From Rickettsia typhi (GTDB taxonomy: Bacteria > Pseudomonadota > Alphaproteobacteria > Rickettsiales > UBA1997): a DNA stretch of 35,528 nucleotides. Where the stretch lies: NCBI GenBank assembly GCA_945872855.1, contig CAMCAW010000010.1, positions 1-35,528 of the forward strand, read 5' to 3'. The notes under the pieces are model-generated. The model was not told the DNA's origin and searched no databases. It was given only the letters and a program-made list of their open reading frames with translations. The translations under genes and the position numbers were made by a program. Below, one piece after another: positions 8,103 to 18,166 of the stretch (the stretch's first letter is position 1; the number at the start of each line of letters is the position of its first letter).

Positions 8103-9032
8103 ATGACCAACAAATCATCAGCACACCTACTGCCAATTGGTTTTTACGACCTATTATTTGATGAGGCAGAAAAAACTCATCGCAAAATTAACCTAACTCT
8201 AGATGCTTTTCTCGCCGCTGGTTATCGCTTAATTAAAACTCCGTTAATAGAATTTGCGGATAATTTTTCGCACCAAGAAAATGCAAATTCTTTTCTAATT
8301 GCAGATCCAATTTCGGGCAAAAATTTAGTGTTGCGCAACGATATCACGCTACAAATATCAAGGCTTTTCAATAGTCGCCTTAAAAATCAAAAGCTGCCGC
8401 TAAAATTATGTTATGTTGGCGATGTGTTGCTTACAAAAAGCAACGAGCTTTATGCTGATAGGCAATCAACCCAAGTGGGAGTCGAGATTATCGGTTGCGA
8501 TCAAGAAAAATCAAATTTTGAAATTATCGAAACCATCTTGAAAATTCTGCCAAAAATTTCTGTAAAAAATCTTGTAATAGAATTTTCTTTGCCAAATTTT
8601 GTTGAGCTATTTATTGCAGAATTGAAGATAAAAAATAAAGCAGAATTATTAGAAGCAATTAGAAAAAAAGATTTATCGGCAGTTAAAAATTTAAGCAAAG
8701 AATATGGCGATCTAATCAGTGAAATAGCGCTTTTTAACGACAATCTAAAATTTTTAAGCGCTAAAATTTCTACTAAAACAAAATCGACAAAAATCGCGGC
8801 AGAGTTAAAGCGCGCCGAAAAAATTTCGACCTTCGTTAAAAAGCAATTTCCACAAGCACAACTTTGTTTTGATTTGTTTGGTGATGATAGAACTTCTTAT
8901 CATCGCGATATTGCTTTTGATATTTTTTGCGGCGATTTTTCTTATCCAATTGCGCGCGGTGGGCGCTATAAAATAAATGGCGTTGATGCGGTTGGGGCAA
9001 CGATTTACTTCAATCGTTTGCGTAAGGTTTAA
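8103..9032 (+). CDS. hisZ: ATP phosphoribosyltransferase regulatory subunit-like (HisZ)
   Basis: A 309-residue protein with the class II aminoacyl-tRNA synthetase-like fold of HisZ/HisS. The N-terminal LLPIGFYDLLFDEAE, the region GKNLVLRNDITLQISRL at about residue 70-86, and the C-terminal DIAFDIFCG, PIARGGRYK and GATIYFNRLRK blocks are those of HisZ, which activates the short form of HisG in the first step of histidine synthesis. No hisG or other histidine gene is near. The ATG at 8103 is preferred to a TTG at 8073 because the family's N-terminus begins here; no good Shine-Dalgarno is seen for either. The last four bases overlap the end of the convergent gene on the other strand. It may have a role outside histidine synthesis. 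Confidence 0.75.
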   Translation: MTNKSSAHLLPIGFYDLLFDEAEKTHRKINLTLDAFLAAGYRLIKTPLIEFADNFSHQENANSFLIADPISGKNLVLRNDITLQISRLFNSRLKNQKLPLKLCYVGDVLLTKSNELYADRQSTQVGVEIIGCDQEKSNFEIIETILKILPKISVKNLVIEFSLPNFVELFIAELKIKNKAELLEAIRKKDLSAVKNLSKEYGDLISEIALFNDNLKFLSAKISTKTKSTKIAAELKRAEKISTFVKKQFPQAQLCFDLFGDDRTSYHRDIAFDIFCGDFSYPIARGGRYKINGVDAVGATIYFNRLRKV

Positions 9033-10426
9033 TAGGTTATTTCGAGTGGATCAAAACGATAAATCATCTTATATTTTCCGCCTTTTTGTTCGCTGAAAAT
9101 CTCAAAATATTCCTTAAATTTATCTTCAACTCGGAAGAGTAGTTTCGGATTTTTATCGAATTTATTTTCAACATAGAGATCCTGCAAAATATATTTCTTT
9201 TGCCCATTTTCATAAGCAACATCAGCCTTAATTTCATTGTCAAAAATTACTTCTACAATTGACAATCTCCATTCTTTATCAACTTTTTGCGCAATGACAG
9301 TAAGCGACGTGACGCTTACATATTCGGGGCCTAATTCAGAATCATCGCTATCGCGCAGCAGGTATAAATTGAAGGCCAGAGTTGGAGATTTGTCCTTAAT
9401 TTTCCACAGATAAGTGAGTGAGAGATTTTCGATTGTGTCGCGATCGGTGTGGCGCTGCGCAAGAAAATTTTTAATTTTTTTGACTAAATCGGGATATTTT
9501 TTTAAATCATCGGCCCAGCGCGCAGGATTATTGCGGCTTTCTGCGGTGATTAAATGCAAATTTTCTTGTAGATTGCGACCATTAAATTCAAAGCCGCGCT
9601 GCCATTTTGTGATATAATTGCGATTGATAAGTCGGTGATTCTTAAAAAATTTTGTTTTTTTATCAATAATTGCGCCAATATTACGGTGTTTTTCTTCGGT
9701 AATATAATTTGCTAGCAGAAATTTTCGCGCCGCTTCTTTATCAAATTCAACTGGCTTGGGCCCAGCTAACATAAGGATTGTCATGTCATTCTTCAAATCG
9801 CGAGATGTATATTCTAAAGCTGAGATATTTGATTTTACCGCAATTTCTACCATCTTGCGATCATTTTGAATAGACGGCGGCGCATACATTAATAGCAGCC
9901 CATCATCCAAAAAAGCCTGAGCGGCAATTTCGGGCGTTTCCTTGATGCGAGTCGAGGCGTAAATATAATTTTTTGAATCATATTTTATCATTCTTTCCAT
10001 AAACGGACGACTATCAAGCAGCGCTGGATCGGCGTATTTTAAGGCGTCGCGGCTTAGATAAGTTGATTCTTCAATAAAATGCGGGTCACGTTTTAATTCG
10101 GGCGCAATATATTTTAGGATTTCTGGATTAACTTTAACTAAGCGATAAACGAAATTTTCGTCGCTGCGAAAAATATTGTCGGCTTTGGCAAGTTGCGAGG
10201 GATCAATCAGACAGGCTTGGAAGAGGAGTTTGTGATTATATTTTAGGCAATTTCCGAGTGATTTTATGGCGTCGGGATCTTTTTCTTTTACGGCGCTTAA
10301 TGTGTAATCAGCGGATTGTTTATCGACAAGGCAAGCGGTTTCGTCTATAGAGCTGAAAGAGGCGTGAGCGTTATAGGTAAAAAAAGTGATAAAAAAAACT
10401 GCGATTAAAAATCGGAAGTTTTGCAT
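9029..10426 (-). CDS. Secreted DUF4116-repeat protein
   Basis: A 465-residue protein with a clear signal peptide: basic start, hydrophobic core, and a likely signal peptidase I site after AHA at about residue 22. Residues 90-240 contain tandem repeats of the DUF4116 type, with recurring patterns such as VNPEILKYIAPELKRD, RDALKYADPALL and SALEYTSRDLKND. These repeats are common in proteins of protist-associated and environmental bacteria, and no biochemical function is known to me. The C-terminal half is mixed alpha/beta and charged, and not recognised. It lies 48 bases downstream of nuoK on the same strand and may share its transcript. Export to periplasm or beyond is inference. Confidence 0.6.
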   Translation of the reverse strand: MQNFRFLIAVFFITFFTYNAHASFSSIDETACLVDKQSADYTLSAVKEKDPDAIKSLGNCLKYNHKLLFQACLIDPSQLAKADNIFRSDENFVYRLVKVNPEILKYIAPELKRDPHFIEESTYLSRDALKYADPALLDSRPFMERMIKYDSKNYIYASTRIKETPEIAAQAFLDDGLLLMYAPPSIQNDRKMVEIAVKSNISALEYTSRDLKNDMTILMLAGPKPVEFDKEAARKFLLANYITEEKHRNIGAIIDKKTKFFKNHRLINRNYITKWQRGFEFNGRNLQENLHLITAESRNNPARWADDLKKYPDLVKKIKNFLAQRHTDRDTIENLSLTYLWKIKDKSPTLAFNLYLLRDSDDSELGPEYVSVTSLTVIAQKVDKEWRLSIVEVIFDNEIKADVAYENGQKKYILQDLYVENKFDKNPKLLFRVEDKFKEYFEIFSEQKGGKYKMIYRFDPLEITY

Positions 10427-10473
10427 TAAAATCGAATTGAATTTATGGCGTGAACCCTTGTTGCAGTAGATCG

Positions 10474-10788
10474 CTAACCCTTCATTGAAGAAACGCTGCT
10501 AACCTCAATATCTCTACGATTATGGAAATAAATTACCAAAATAGCCAAGCCAATCGCCGCTTCAGCGCCAGCAACAGTTAGAACAAAAATCGCAAAAACT
10601 TGTCCGTTTAAATCTTGTAAAAAAGATGAGAAGGCAACAAAATTTATGTTAACAGAAAGCAGTATCAGCTCAATAGACATAAGGAGCGAGATGATATTTT
10701 TGCGATTGATAAAAATGCCGCTCAGGCCAATCACAAAAAGCAAAAGCGCCAATGTGGTAAAGTGATTGATGGTTAATTCTGTAGTCAT
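10474..10788 (-). CDS. nuoK: NADH-quinone oxidoreductase subunit K
   Basis: A 104-residue, three-helix membrane subunit of complex I. The second helix carries the conserved acidic residue in [14 protein letters not shown], and the third holds [16 protein letters not shown], with the conserved glutamate of the proton channel. Length is standard. Its ATG overlaps the nuoJ stop by four bases, and a purine-rich GGAGAAGG lies just upstream inside the end of nuoJ, one of the few strong ribosome binding sites in the window. nuoL would normally follow, but the next gene is the secreted DUF4116 protein. Confidence 0.96.
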   Translation of the reverse strand: MTTELTINHFTTLALLLFVIGLSGIFINRKNIISLLMSIELILLSVNINFVAFSSFLQDLNGQVFAIFVLTVAGAEAAIGLAILVIYFHNRRDIEVSSVSSMKG

Positions 10789-11399
10789 AATTCGATACCT
10801 TCTCCTATTTTTACTTTTACAATTTCGAGTGAATTGGCCTTGTTACGCAAGACTTGGTCGCTGGTTTTTTGTTTTTTAATGAAGCGATTTCTTTCGCGCA
10901 AAGTGAGAACGATAGCACCGATCATTGCTACGAAAAGTATGCCGCCAGCAAGTTGGAATGGTAAGAAAAACTTGGTGTATAAAACATCGCCCAAGGCATT
11001 AATGTTGTGAGCGCTTTCGGAAGTAGGGAAGAGCGATGCTGTCTGATAATTTCCTGCAGAAGAAACTTTTAATACGAGAAAAATTTCTAAGAAGAAAATG
11101 ATGGCGACGCAAAAAAGTAAAGGCGTGTGCAGGCTAATTTTTGCTTTGATTGCGCTGCTATCAACATTTAACATCATCACGACGAACAAAAATAAAACCG
11201 CGATGGCACCTACATAGACAACGATTAGCAGCATTGCTAAAAATTCTGCGCCAAGCAAAACGAAAAGTGCAGCAGCATTAAAGAATGTTAAAATCAGAAA
11301 CATCACAGAATGCACTGTATTGCGCGTGCTAATCACCACAAGGGCTGACGAGATTAGGACGAACGAAAAAAGGTAAAATAAAATTGTTGTAAATGCCAT
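10785..11399 (-). CDS. nuoJ: NADH-quinone oxidoreductase subunit J
   Basis: A 204-residue protein with five membrane helices and a basic C-terminal tail. The block [21 protein letters not shown], then [29 protein letters not shown], is the conserved NuoJ core containing the pi-bulge helix of complex I. It overlaps nuoK by four bases. Unusually, it is separated from nuoI by an 1.8 kb insertion carrying a regulator-like gene, so it probably needs its own promoter in the 180-base gap upstream. Confidence 0.95.
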   Translation of the reverse strand: MAFTTILFYLFSFVLISSALVVISTRNTVHSVMFLILTFFNAAALFVLLGAEFLAMLLIVVYVGAIAVLFLFVVMMLNVDSSAIKAKISLHTPLLFCVAIIFFLEIFLVLKVSSAGNYQTASLFPTSESAHNINALGDVLYTKFFLPFQLAGGILFVAMIGAIVLTLRERNRFIKKQKTSDQVLRNKANSLEIVKVKIGEGIEL

Positions 11400-11426
11400 A
11401 TTATTAGAAATTCATAGATATACCTC

Positions 11427-11455
11427 AGAATATTGCGATAATTTTTTGAAGTAAA
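11427..11455 (-). promoter_or_regulatory. Candidate promoter for nuoJ-nuoK
   Basis: Read on the minus strand there is TTTACT (11455-11450), a 17-base spacer and TATTCT (11432-11427), resembling sigma-70 boxes at 4/6 and 5/6 positions. It lies about 28 bases upstream of the nuoJ start. In an AT-rich genome such matches occur by chance, so confidence is limited. Confidence 0.35.
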
Positions 11456-11461
11456 GTTGGT

Positions 11462-11561
11462 TTTGGTATAGTTTGCAAATTATTTAAATATTAACAGATC
11501 CAGTATTTGAAAGGGCTTGAGGCATTTCTTAGTATAGCTTTGGTATAGTTTGGTATAATTT
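11462..11561. repeat. Iteron-like 13-mer repeats upstream of nuoJ
   Basis: TTTGGTATAGTTT occurs exactly at 11462-11474 and again at 11539-11551, and a third copy with one change (TTTGGTATAATTT) overlaps the second at 11549-11561. A partial copy (AGTATAGCTT) is at 11531-11540. The copies lie between the end of the inserted regulator gene and the candidate nuoJ promoter, and could be binding sites for a DNA-binding protein. Confidence 0.6.
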
Positions 11562-11579
11562 ATGGCGCAAATTTAAGCT

Positions 11580-13208
11580 CTAAGATGAGGCATCATTTAA
11601 AATCCAATGAGCTTGACTACCTTTTCCAAGGCATTTAATTTTTCCAGCACTCTTTAATTCTGCTAGTAAATTTCGTGATTCAATTGAGCTTAAATTTAGC
11701 TGATTCTGAATATGCTTGGAATACCCCTTTCCGTCCTTGGTAATATATTTTATGATCAATTCTTTTTTTAGGTCGCGACCTATACCAGCTAATTTTGTAT
11801 ATTTTGCTGTTTTGCTTTCATTTTTATAGTAAAGGTGAGACATGATATATTTTGTGCCCCGGCCATGTCCAATTTTTTCAACGATTCCAAGATCATCAAC
11901 TAGTTTCCTTTTGTTAGAAATTTCCTTTATCCCATCGTGAATACGAATCTTTTCTAATTCCAATATCTCTTTTGTTGAGAGAAGAAATTGTTTCTCGTTT
12001 GAAATTTTTTCCAGAAATTGAACAAATGCAGCATCCTCAAGAGTTGCGGGTATGTTTAATGCAACTTGATAGCTATCGCTACCATCAAAATTTGGCTCAC
12101 CTTTGCCCTCTCTAATGCAAAGTGTAAAAATATCATCAACGCCCTGACCAGCTCGTTCAACAAAATGAATGCGCTGGAATGCTTCGCATAATAGAAGATT
12201 TCTTGAAGATTGTTTATCAATTGCATTTTCAGCATTTACTCCCGCAACAAATCCGCCAGGACTTTCTATGCGAAAGCTTTTTGGCGAAGCTTTTATAAAA
12301 ATTGAACTTCTATTCATTCGATAGTCACGGTGCGCTGTAGCGTTAAGAATTGCTTCTCGCAGGACTTTCTCATTAAAGGCCCAAACTTCTTTCTGGAAAA
12401 AGCCATCTTGAAATGGAAAGCGAATGTTGCGATCGGAGATTGTTTTCCAAATATCATCAAAAATCAGTAGAAAGGCGTTGCGCCATTCTTTACGAAAATC
12501 ATGGGAGTTTTTTTCGGGAATTTGTCTCCATTCAAAAATTATTTCATAGCTTGGAAGGTGTGATCTTAGAGCGCCTTCTGTGCCAAATAAAATAAGTGCT
12601 GCGACTGTAAAGCCTTGGTCGGTTAACAGGTTTGCTGCTCTGAGAATCGCTTCATCAGAAAAGTTTTTGTATTCAAGCTTCTTGCTATGTTCGGCCCATT
12701 TTTGTCGAAAGATTTCTATTGCCGTTTTATCCAAGTGAGAGTGGTTTATTTTCGGCATGATTTCAGCAGTGTAGTCGGGCTCTGTCTCGTTTAGGATTAG
12801 TCGCAAATCTTCGTTATTCATTTCGATCAAAGAAGACCCTTTGCGAACAGGATATGTATAGTTGCCTTTTGATCTAATTATTTGTCCAGTTGTTCGAGAT
12901 GGTATTTTAAAGATTACAACGCGGCCTTTTGGGTGAAAAACTTCTTCAACATCAATCCACAAAAATGGATCAAACTGTTGATGAAATTTATTAGGCAATT
13001 GATGTATTGTGCCACTGTATATATTGGTGCCAGCTATAGATCCATCATCATTTACTCCAAATAGCAAATCTCCCCCACCAGCATTGGCAAAGCAGGCGCA
13101 GTAATCTACTATTTCTTTAGAATCAATTTTTGATTTTTTAAACTCGATATTTTTCCCTTCAGTTTTTTTGTCAAGAATTAGCTGGTCAATATATTCTGGT
13201 GTGAGCAT
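11580..13208 (-). CDS. AlbA_2 / ATP-binding / winged-helix putative regulator
   Basis: A 542-residue protein of the group often annotated as RecG-like or Schlafen-AlbA_2 transcriptional regulators. The N-terminal AlbA_2 domain has IEFKKS at 21-26, FANAGGGDLLFGVNDDG at about 40-56. A central GHKL-like ATP-binding domain (HATPase_c_4) has REAILNATAHRDY at 284-296, ESPGGF at 315-320 and ERAGQGVDD at 351-359. The remaining C-terminal portion is consistent with winged-helix DNA-binding segments. The gene starts 5 bases after nuoI and splits nuoHI from nuoJK. Such genes are widely mobile in bacteria, so acquisition by insertion is plausible, but no transposase or terminal repeat is seen. Confidence 0.8.
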   Translation of the reverse strand: MLTPEYIDQLILDKKTEGKNIEFKKSKIDSKEIVDYCACFANAGGGDLLFGVNDDGSIAGTNIYSGTIHQLPNKFHQQFDPFLWIDVEEVFHPKGRVVIFKIPSRTTGQIIRSKGNYTYPVRKGSSLIEMNNEDLRLILNETEPDYTAEIMPKINHSHLDKTAIEIFRQKWAEHSKKLEYKNFSDEAILRAANLLTDQGFTVAALILFGTEGALRSHLPSYEIIFEWRQIPEKNSHDFRKEWRNAFLLIFDDIWKTISDRNIRFPFQDGFFQKEVWAFNEKVLREAILNATAHRDYRMNRSSIFIKASPKSFRIESPGGFVAGVNAENAIDKQSSRNLLLCEAFQRIHFVERAGQGVDDIFTLCIREGKGEPNFDGSDSYQVALNIPATLEDAAFVQFLEKISNEKQFLLSTKEILELEKIRIHDGIKEISNKRKLVDDLGIVEKIGHGRGTKYIMSHLYYKNESKTAKYTKLAGIGRDLKKELIIKYITKDGKGYSKHIQNQLNLSSIESRNLLAELKSAGKIKCLGKGSQAHWILNDASS

Positions 13209-13213
13209 GGTGA

Positions 13214-13711
13214 CTATCTATAATTTATATCGAGCTCAATATTCTTGCGAAGCGCGTATTCAAAGCGTTCGCCGTTAGCTAAAAGCTTTTCTTTGTTATA
13301 ATAAAGTTCTTCGCGCGTTTCGGTTGAATATTCAAAATTTGGGCCTTCGACAATCGCATCGACTGGGCAGGCTTCTTGGCATAGGCCGCAATAGATGCAT
13401 TTGATCATGTCGATATCATATTTAGTGGTGCGGCGAGATCCATCTTCGCGCTCTTCGGCTTCAATGGTGATGGCTTGCGCGGGGCAAATTGCCTCACATA
13501 ATTTGCAGGCGATGCAGCGTTCTTCGCCGTTGGGATAGCGGCGCAAAGCGTGCTCTCCTCTGAAGCGCGGGCTTAGCGGGCCTTTCTCGTAAGGATAGTT
13601 GATGGTGACTTTTTTCTTGAAGAAATATCTTAGCGTGAGCGCATGGCCCAAAATAATTTCTTTTAGCAAAAATTGATAAGCAGAACGAATTAATCGCATT
13701 GGTTTAAACAT
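13214..13711 (-). CDS. nuoI: NADH-quinone oxidoreductase subunit I (2x 4Fe-4S)
   Basis: A 165-residue ferredoxin-like subunit that carries clusters N6a and N6b in the peripheral arm of complex I. Two complete binding motifs are visible: C66, C69, C72, C76 and C105, C108, C111, C115, each followed by Pro. The N-terminal amphipathic segment and [20 protein letters not shown] are typical. It overlaps the end of nuoH by eight bases and is followed at five bases by the inserted AlbA_2 gene instead of nuoJ. Confidence 0.97.
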   Translation of the reverse strand: MFKPMRLIRSAYQFLLKEIILGHALTLRYFFKKKVTINYPYEKGPLSPRFRGEHALRRYPNGEERCIACKLCEAICPAQAITIEAEEREDGSRRTTKYDIDMIKCIYCGLCQEACPVDAIVEGPNFEYSTETREELYYNKEKLLANGERFEYALRKNIELDINYR

Positions 13712-14708
13712 AAATTATAAAAGCTGCAGTGCCTACAACCCAAAGGAGAGACAATGGTAAAAAAACTTTCCAACCTAAGCGCATAAGTTGATCATAGCGG
13801 TAGCGCGGCAAGGTGGCGCGCACCCAAATGAATGTAAAAAGTAAGAGGAAAATTTTAAGCACGAACCATATCAAGCCCGGAATGGCGTTGCAGAAAGTAT
13901 TATCGAATGGAGGCAGCCAGCCGCCTAAAAATAAAATTGCTGCAAAAGATGAGATGAGAATCATGTTAGCATATTCGCCTAAAAAAAACAGCGAAAATGG
14001 CATTGAGCTATATTCAACGTTATAGCCGGCAACAAGCTCAGATTCTGCTTCGGGAAGGTCGAATGGCAGGCGATTTGTTTCAGCTAAAGCAGAAATAAAA
14101 AACACGATAAACATTGGAAATAATGGCAACACAAACCAGTGATTTTTTTGCGCTAAAACAATTTCAGTTAGATTGAGTGAGCCAGCGCAAAGCACGACGG
14201 TGATAATGATTAAGCCGATCGAGACTTCGTAAGAGATCATTTGTGCCGAAGAGCGAATGGCGCCAAGAAAGGCATATTTTGAGTTGCTGGCCCAGCCCGC
14301 AATGATGATACCGTAAACTCCAAGTGATGAGGCCGCAAGCAAGTAAGTTACGCCAACATTAATATTTGCAATAACAAAAGTTTCGCTAAATGGAATTACG
14401 GCCCAGCCAATAAGGGCAAGGGTGAAGGTGATAATTGGCGCTAGTAAAAATAAAGCTTTATTGGCTTTGCTAGGAATAATAACTTCTTTGAACATCAGCT
14501 TGAGGCCGTCGGCTAAAGGCTGTAGCAAGCCAAAAGGACCAACCACATTAGGGCCGCGACGTAACTGCATGGCGCCAATAACTTTGCGCTCCATCAGGGT
14601 TAAGTAAGCAACGGCGCCGATTAGAGGCAATGCGACTAACAAAATTTTGCCAAGAATCGGCAAAATAATAAAAAAGATTTCGGTTAATTTGATAAAAAAC
14701 TGTTCCAT
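13704..14708 (-). CDS. nuoH: NADH-quinone oxidoreductase subunit H
   Basis: A 334-residue, eight-helix subunit that forms part of the quinone chamber of complex I. Conserved stretches include [20 protein letters not shown] near residue 38-57, and the loop [20 protein letters not shown], the family signature lined with acidic residues. Length is standard. Upstream lies pgpA, not nuoG, so the complex I genes are dispersed. A candidate promoter lies in the 70-base gap before it. The stop overlaps nuoI. Confidence 0.97.
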   Translation of the reverse strand: MEQFFIKLTEIFFIILPILGKILLVALPLIGAVAYLTLMERKVIGAMQLRRGPNVVGPFGLLQPLADGLKLMFKEVIIPSKANKALFLLAPIITFTLALIGWAVIPFSETFVIANINVGVTYLLAASSLGVYGIIIAGWASNSKYAFLGAIRSSAQMISYEVSIGLIIITVVLCAGSLNLTEIVLAQKNHWFVLPLFPMFIVFFISALAETNRLPFDLPEAESELVAGYNVEYSSMPFSLFFLGEYANMILISSFAAILFLGGWLPPFDNTFCNAIPGLIWFVLKIFLLLFTFIWVRATLPRYRYDQLMRLGWKVFLPLSLLWVVGTAAFIIYV

Positions 14709-14741
14709 TAATTTTGAAATTTCGTTTGAATTTAGCTAATT

Positions 14742-14769
14742 AAAATATCGTCTATTTTGACAATGTCAA
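14742..14769 (-). promoter_or_regulatory. Candidate promoter for nuoH-nuoI
   Basis: On the minus strand, a perfect TTGACA (14769-14764) is followed after 16 bases by TATTTT (14747-14742), which would give a leader of about 27 bases before the nuoH ATG. The -35 box is also half of a small palindrome TTGACA-T-TGTCAA. The gap separates pgpA from nuoH and supports separate transcription. Confidence 0.45.
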
Positions 14770-14778
14770 TTTCGTAAA

Positions 14779-15495
14779 CTATATCAAAGTGTGAAGTTCT
14801 GCTATCGTATTGCTATAAACTTCGAATATCGCAATATTAACCGTCGCTGTAATCAGGCCGCAAACTAAGTCATCAAACATAACGCCAAAAGAGTTTTTGA
14901 TATTGCGATCAATCCAGCCAATAAAAAGCGGCTTTGTAATATCTAGAAATCTGAACAAAGTGAAGGATAAAATCACATGTCCCATCATGATTAGTTGATT
15001 AAGAAACAGGATTTTATCGAAATAATATTGCTTAACAAAAGGATAGGTTAAGCATAGAGCCAGTAGCTGCCCAACAACTTCATCAATAACGACCGATGGG
15101 TGATCGTGGCTGTTTAAATCTTTCTCATATAATGGTATAAAAATTATGCCATAAATAAAAAGCAGCGTTGAAATTATTATCCAGAAAAGCATTTCAGATA
15201 ATGGCGTGAAAACGTCGAACCTAATAAACAGGTAACTTGCGCCAAACCATAATATTACGGTCATAAGGCTGGTAAGGGTTCCGGGGCCATAACGCACTTT
15301 GCCGCAGCCGAAAAATGTGATTAAAAGACTATATATTTTAACTCTCGATTTGGTGATCATGCTTCTTTTAACCATTAAATTAAGCAGGCGCTCTCTAGCT
15401 TGCGGAAAATTATGCATTTTCTTTTTATCAGTTTCGGTGATTTTGGTGGCTATTTTATCTCTGATAAAATCAAGAATATCATTAAATATTTGCAT
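14779..15495 (-). CDS. pgpA: Phosphatidylglycerophosphatase A
   Basis: A 238-residue protein that would remove the phosphate from phosphatidylglycerol phosphate at the inner membrane. The PgpA core begins at LITFFGCGKVRYGPGTLTSL, continues with HPSVVIDEVVGQLLAL and RFLDITKPLFIGWIDR, and ends with GVMFDDLVCGLITA, the conserved acidic motifs of the family, with four hydrophobic segments. An N-terminal extension of about 70 residues precedes the core, longer than usual, so a downstream start (for instance at MVKRSM) is possible. The ATG at 15495 is chosen because it overlaps the dapE stop by 14 bases in a usual coupled arrangement; a longer open frame to 15636 lies wholly inside dapE and is rejected. 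Confidence 0.85.
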   Translation of the reverse strand: MQIFNDILDFIRDKIATKITETDKKKMHNFPQARERLLNLMVKRSMITKSRVKIYSLLITFFGCGKVRYGPGTLTSLMTVILWFGASYLFIRFDVFTPLSEMLFWIIISTLLFIYGIIFIPLYEKDLNSHDHPSVVIDEVVGQLLALCLTYPFVKQYYFDKILFLNQLIMMGHVILSFTLFRFLDITKPLFIGWIDRNIKNSFGVMFDDLVCGLITATVNIAIFEVYSNTIAELHTLI

Positions 15496-16684
15496 AATTT
15501 TTAAGAATTTCAAAATAGATTTCTTGCAATTTAGTGATCTCTTCCAAATAAGCAAATTCATCAATCTGATGCGCGGTTTTATTGATGAGGCCGCATTCGA
15601 CAATTTCGTCGCAATAATCTTTGATGAAGCGCGCATCAGAAGTGCCGCCAGTAGTTCCTAAAACTGGTTTTGTGCCGCAGATTTTTTCTACTGCATTTTG
15701 TGTGATTGCGGCAAAATTACCAACTTTACTCAAAAAAGATTCGCCGCTGATACGTTGCATTAGCTCATATTTCGCGCCAAGCCCGACACTTTTTTTGCAG
15801 ACATATTCGATAAGGTCAATAATTGATTTTGAATTATGCAGCGAGTTAAAGCGAATATTGAAAGCGGCTTGAGCCTGCGCAGGGATTACGTTGCCGCCAA
15901 AATTATCACTGCTGATGCTGGTAACTTCTAAGTTAGTGGGGTCAAAGAATTCATTGCCATCGTCAAATTTATGCTCCTTCAAAACCTTAAGAATATTTAC
16001 TAAGGTTGTGATGGGGTTTAGAGCGTTGTCGGGGTAGGCTACGTGGCCTTGCTTGCCGATGATTTTTAGCGTGAAACCAATACTGCCGCGACGTCCTACT
16101 TTCAACATTTCGCCCAGTTTTTCGGGGTTGGTTGGTTCGCCAACAATGCAGGCGCTAATTGGCTTACCGTGCTCTTTCATCCATTCTAAAACTTTTGCGG
16201 TGCCGTTGATAGAATCGTTTTCTTCGTCGTTGGTGATGAGAAATCCGATGCCAAAACCGAGGGCTGGCTTGCTTGAAGCGATATTATTTTTTGCAGAAGC
16301 ATCAAGTGCATTACCTTCGATAAAAGCCTCTACAGCCGCTAGAAAGCAGGCGATAGCGCATTTCATATCCGCAGCACCGCGGCCAAATAATTTGCCATCA
16401 ATAATTTTTGCAGAAAATGGATCATGTGTCCATGCCTTGATATCACCAGTTGCAACCACATCTGTGTGCCCTGCGAAATATAAAACTTTTTTGTGATCTT
16501 GTGGGTTATATAAAGCGTGGAGATTGTTGACTTTGTAAGATCCGCTGCCGTCATATTCTAAAACATCGCAGGTGAAATTTAGTTTTTCTAGGTAGTTTTT
16601 TAGGAAGTCAATTGCTTCGGGGTTGTTGCCAGAGTAAGAGGGAATTTGGATTAACTGTTGGGATAATTTAATTGCATCTGGCAT
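15482..16684 (-). CDS. dapE: Succinyl-diaminopimelate desuccinylase
   Basis: A 400-residue M20 family zinc hydrolase that makes LL-diaminopimelate for lysine and peptidoglycan. Metal and catalytic motifs are visible: H73 and D75 in AGHTDVV, D106 in GRGAADMKCA, the glutamate pair E154/E155 in TNDEEND, and the C-terminal GGTSDARF block. Length is slightly above the family norm of about 375. The start codon lies just 11 bases from the left arm of the 74-nt inverted repeat, so its mRNA leader is probably that repeat. It is followed by pgpA with a 14-base overlap. Confidence 0.95.
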   Translation of the reverse strand: MPDAIKLSQQLIQIPSYSGNNPEAIDFLKNYLEKLNFTCDVLEYDGSGSYKVNNLHALYNPQDHKKVLYFAGHTDVVATGDIKAWTHDPFSAKIIDGKLFGRGAADMKCAIACFLAAVEAFIEGNALDASAKNNIASSKPALGFGIGFLITNDEENDSINGTAKVLEWMKEHGKPISACIVGEPTNPEKLGEMLKVGRRGSIGFTLKIIGKQGHVAYPDNALNPITTLVNILKVLKEHKFDDGNEFFDPTNLEVTSISSDNFGGNVIPAQAQAAFNIRFNSLHNSKSIIDLIEYVCKKSVGLGAKYELMQRISGESFLSKVGNFAAITQNAVEKICGTKPVLGTTGGTSDARFIKDYCDEIVECGLINKTAHQIDEFAYLEEITKLQEIYFEILKNYANI

Positions 16685-16695
16685 TTTTTAAAAAC

Positions 16696-18150
<1,455 letters not shown>

Positions 18151-18166
18151 AACTATTTGTTAAAAT

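Noticed and set aside
15496..15636. Upstream extension of pgpA
   Set aside because: It lies wholly within dapE in another frame and has no similarity to PgpA; the ATG overlapping the dapE stop is the simpler start.
16053..16496. 147-codon open frame opposite dapE
   Set aside because: It is antisense to a well-conserved gene, has no recognisable product and reflects the codon use of dapE.
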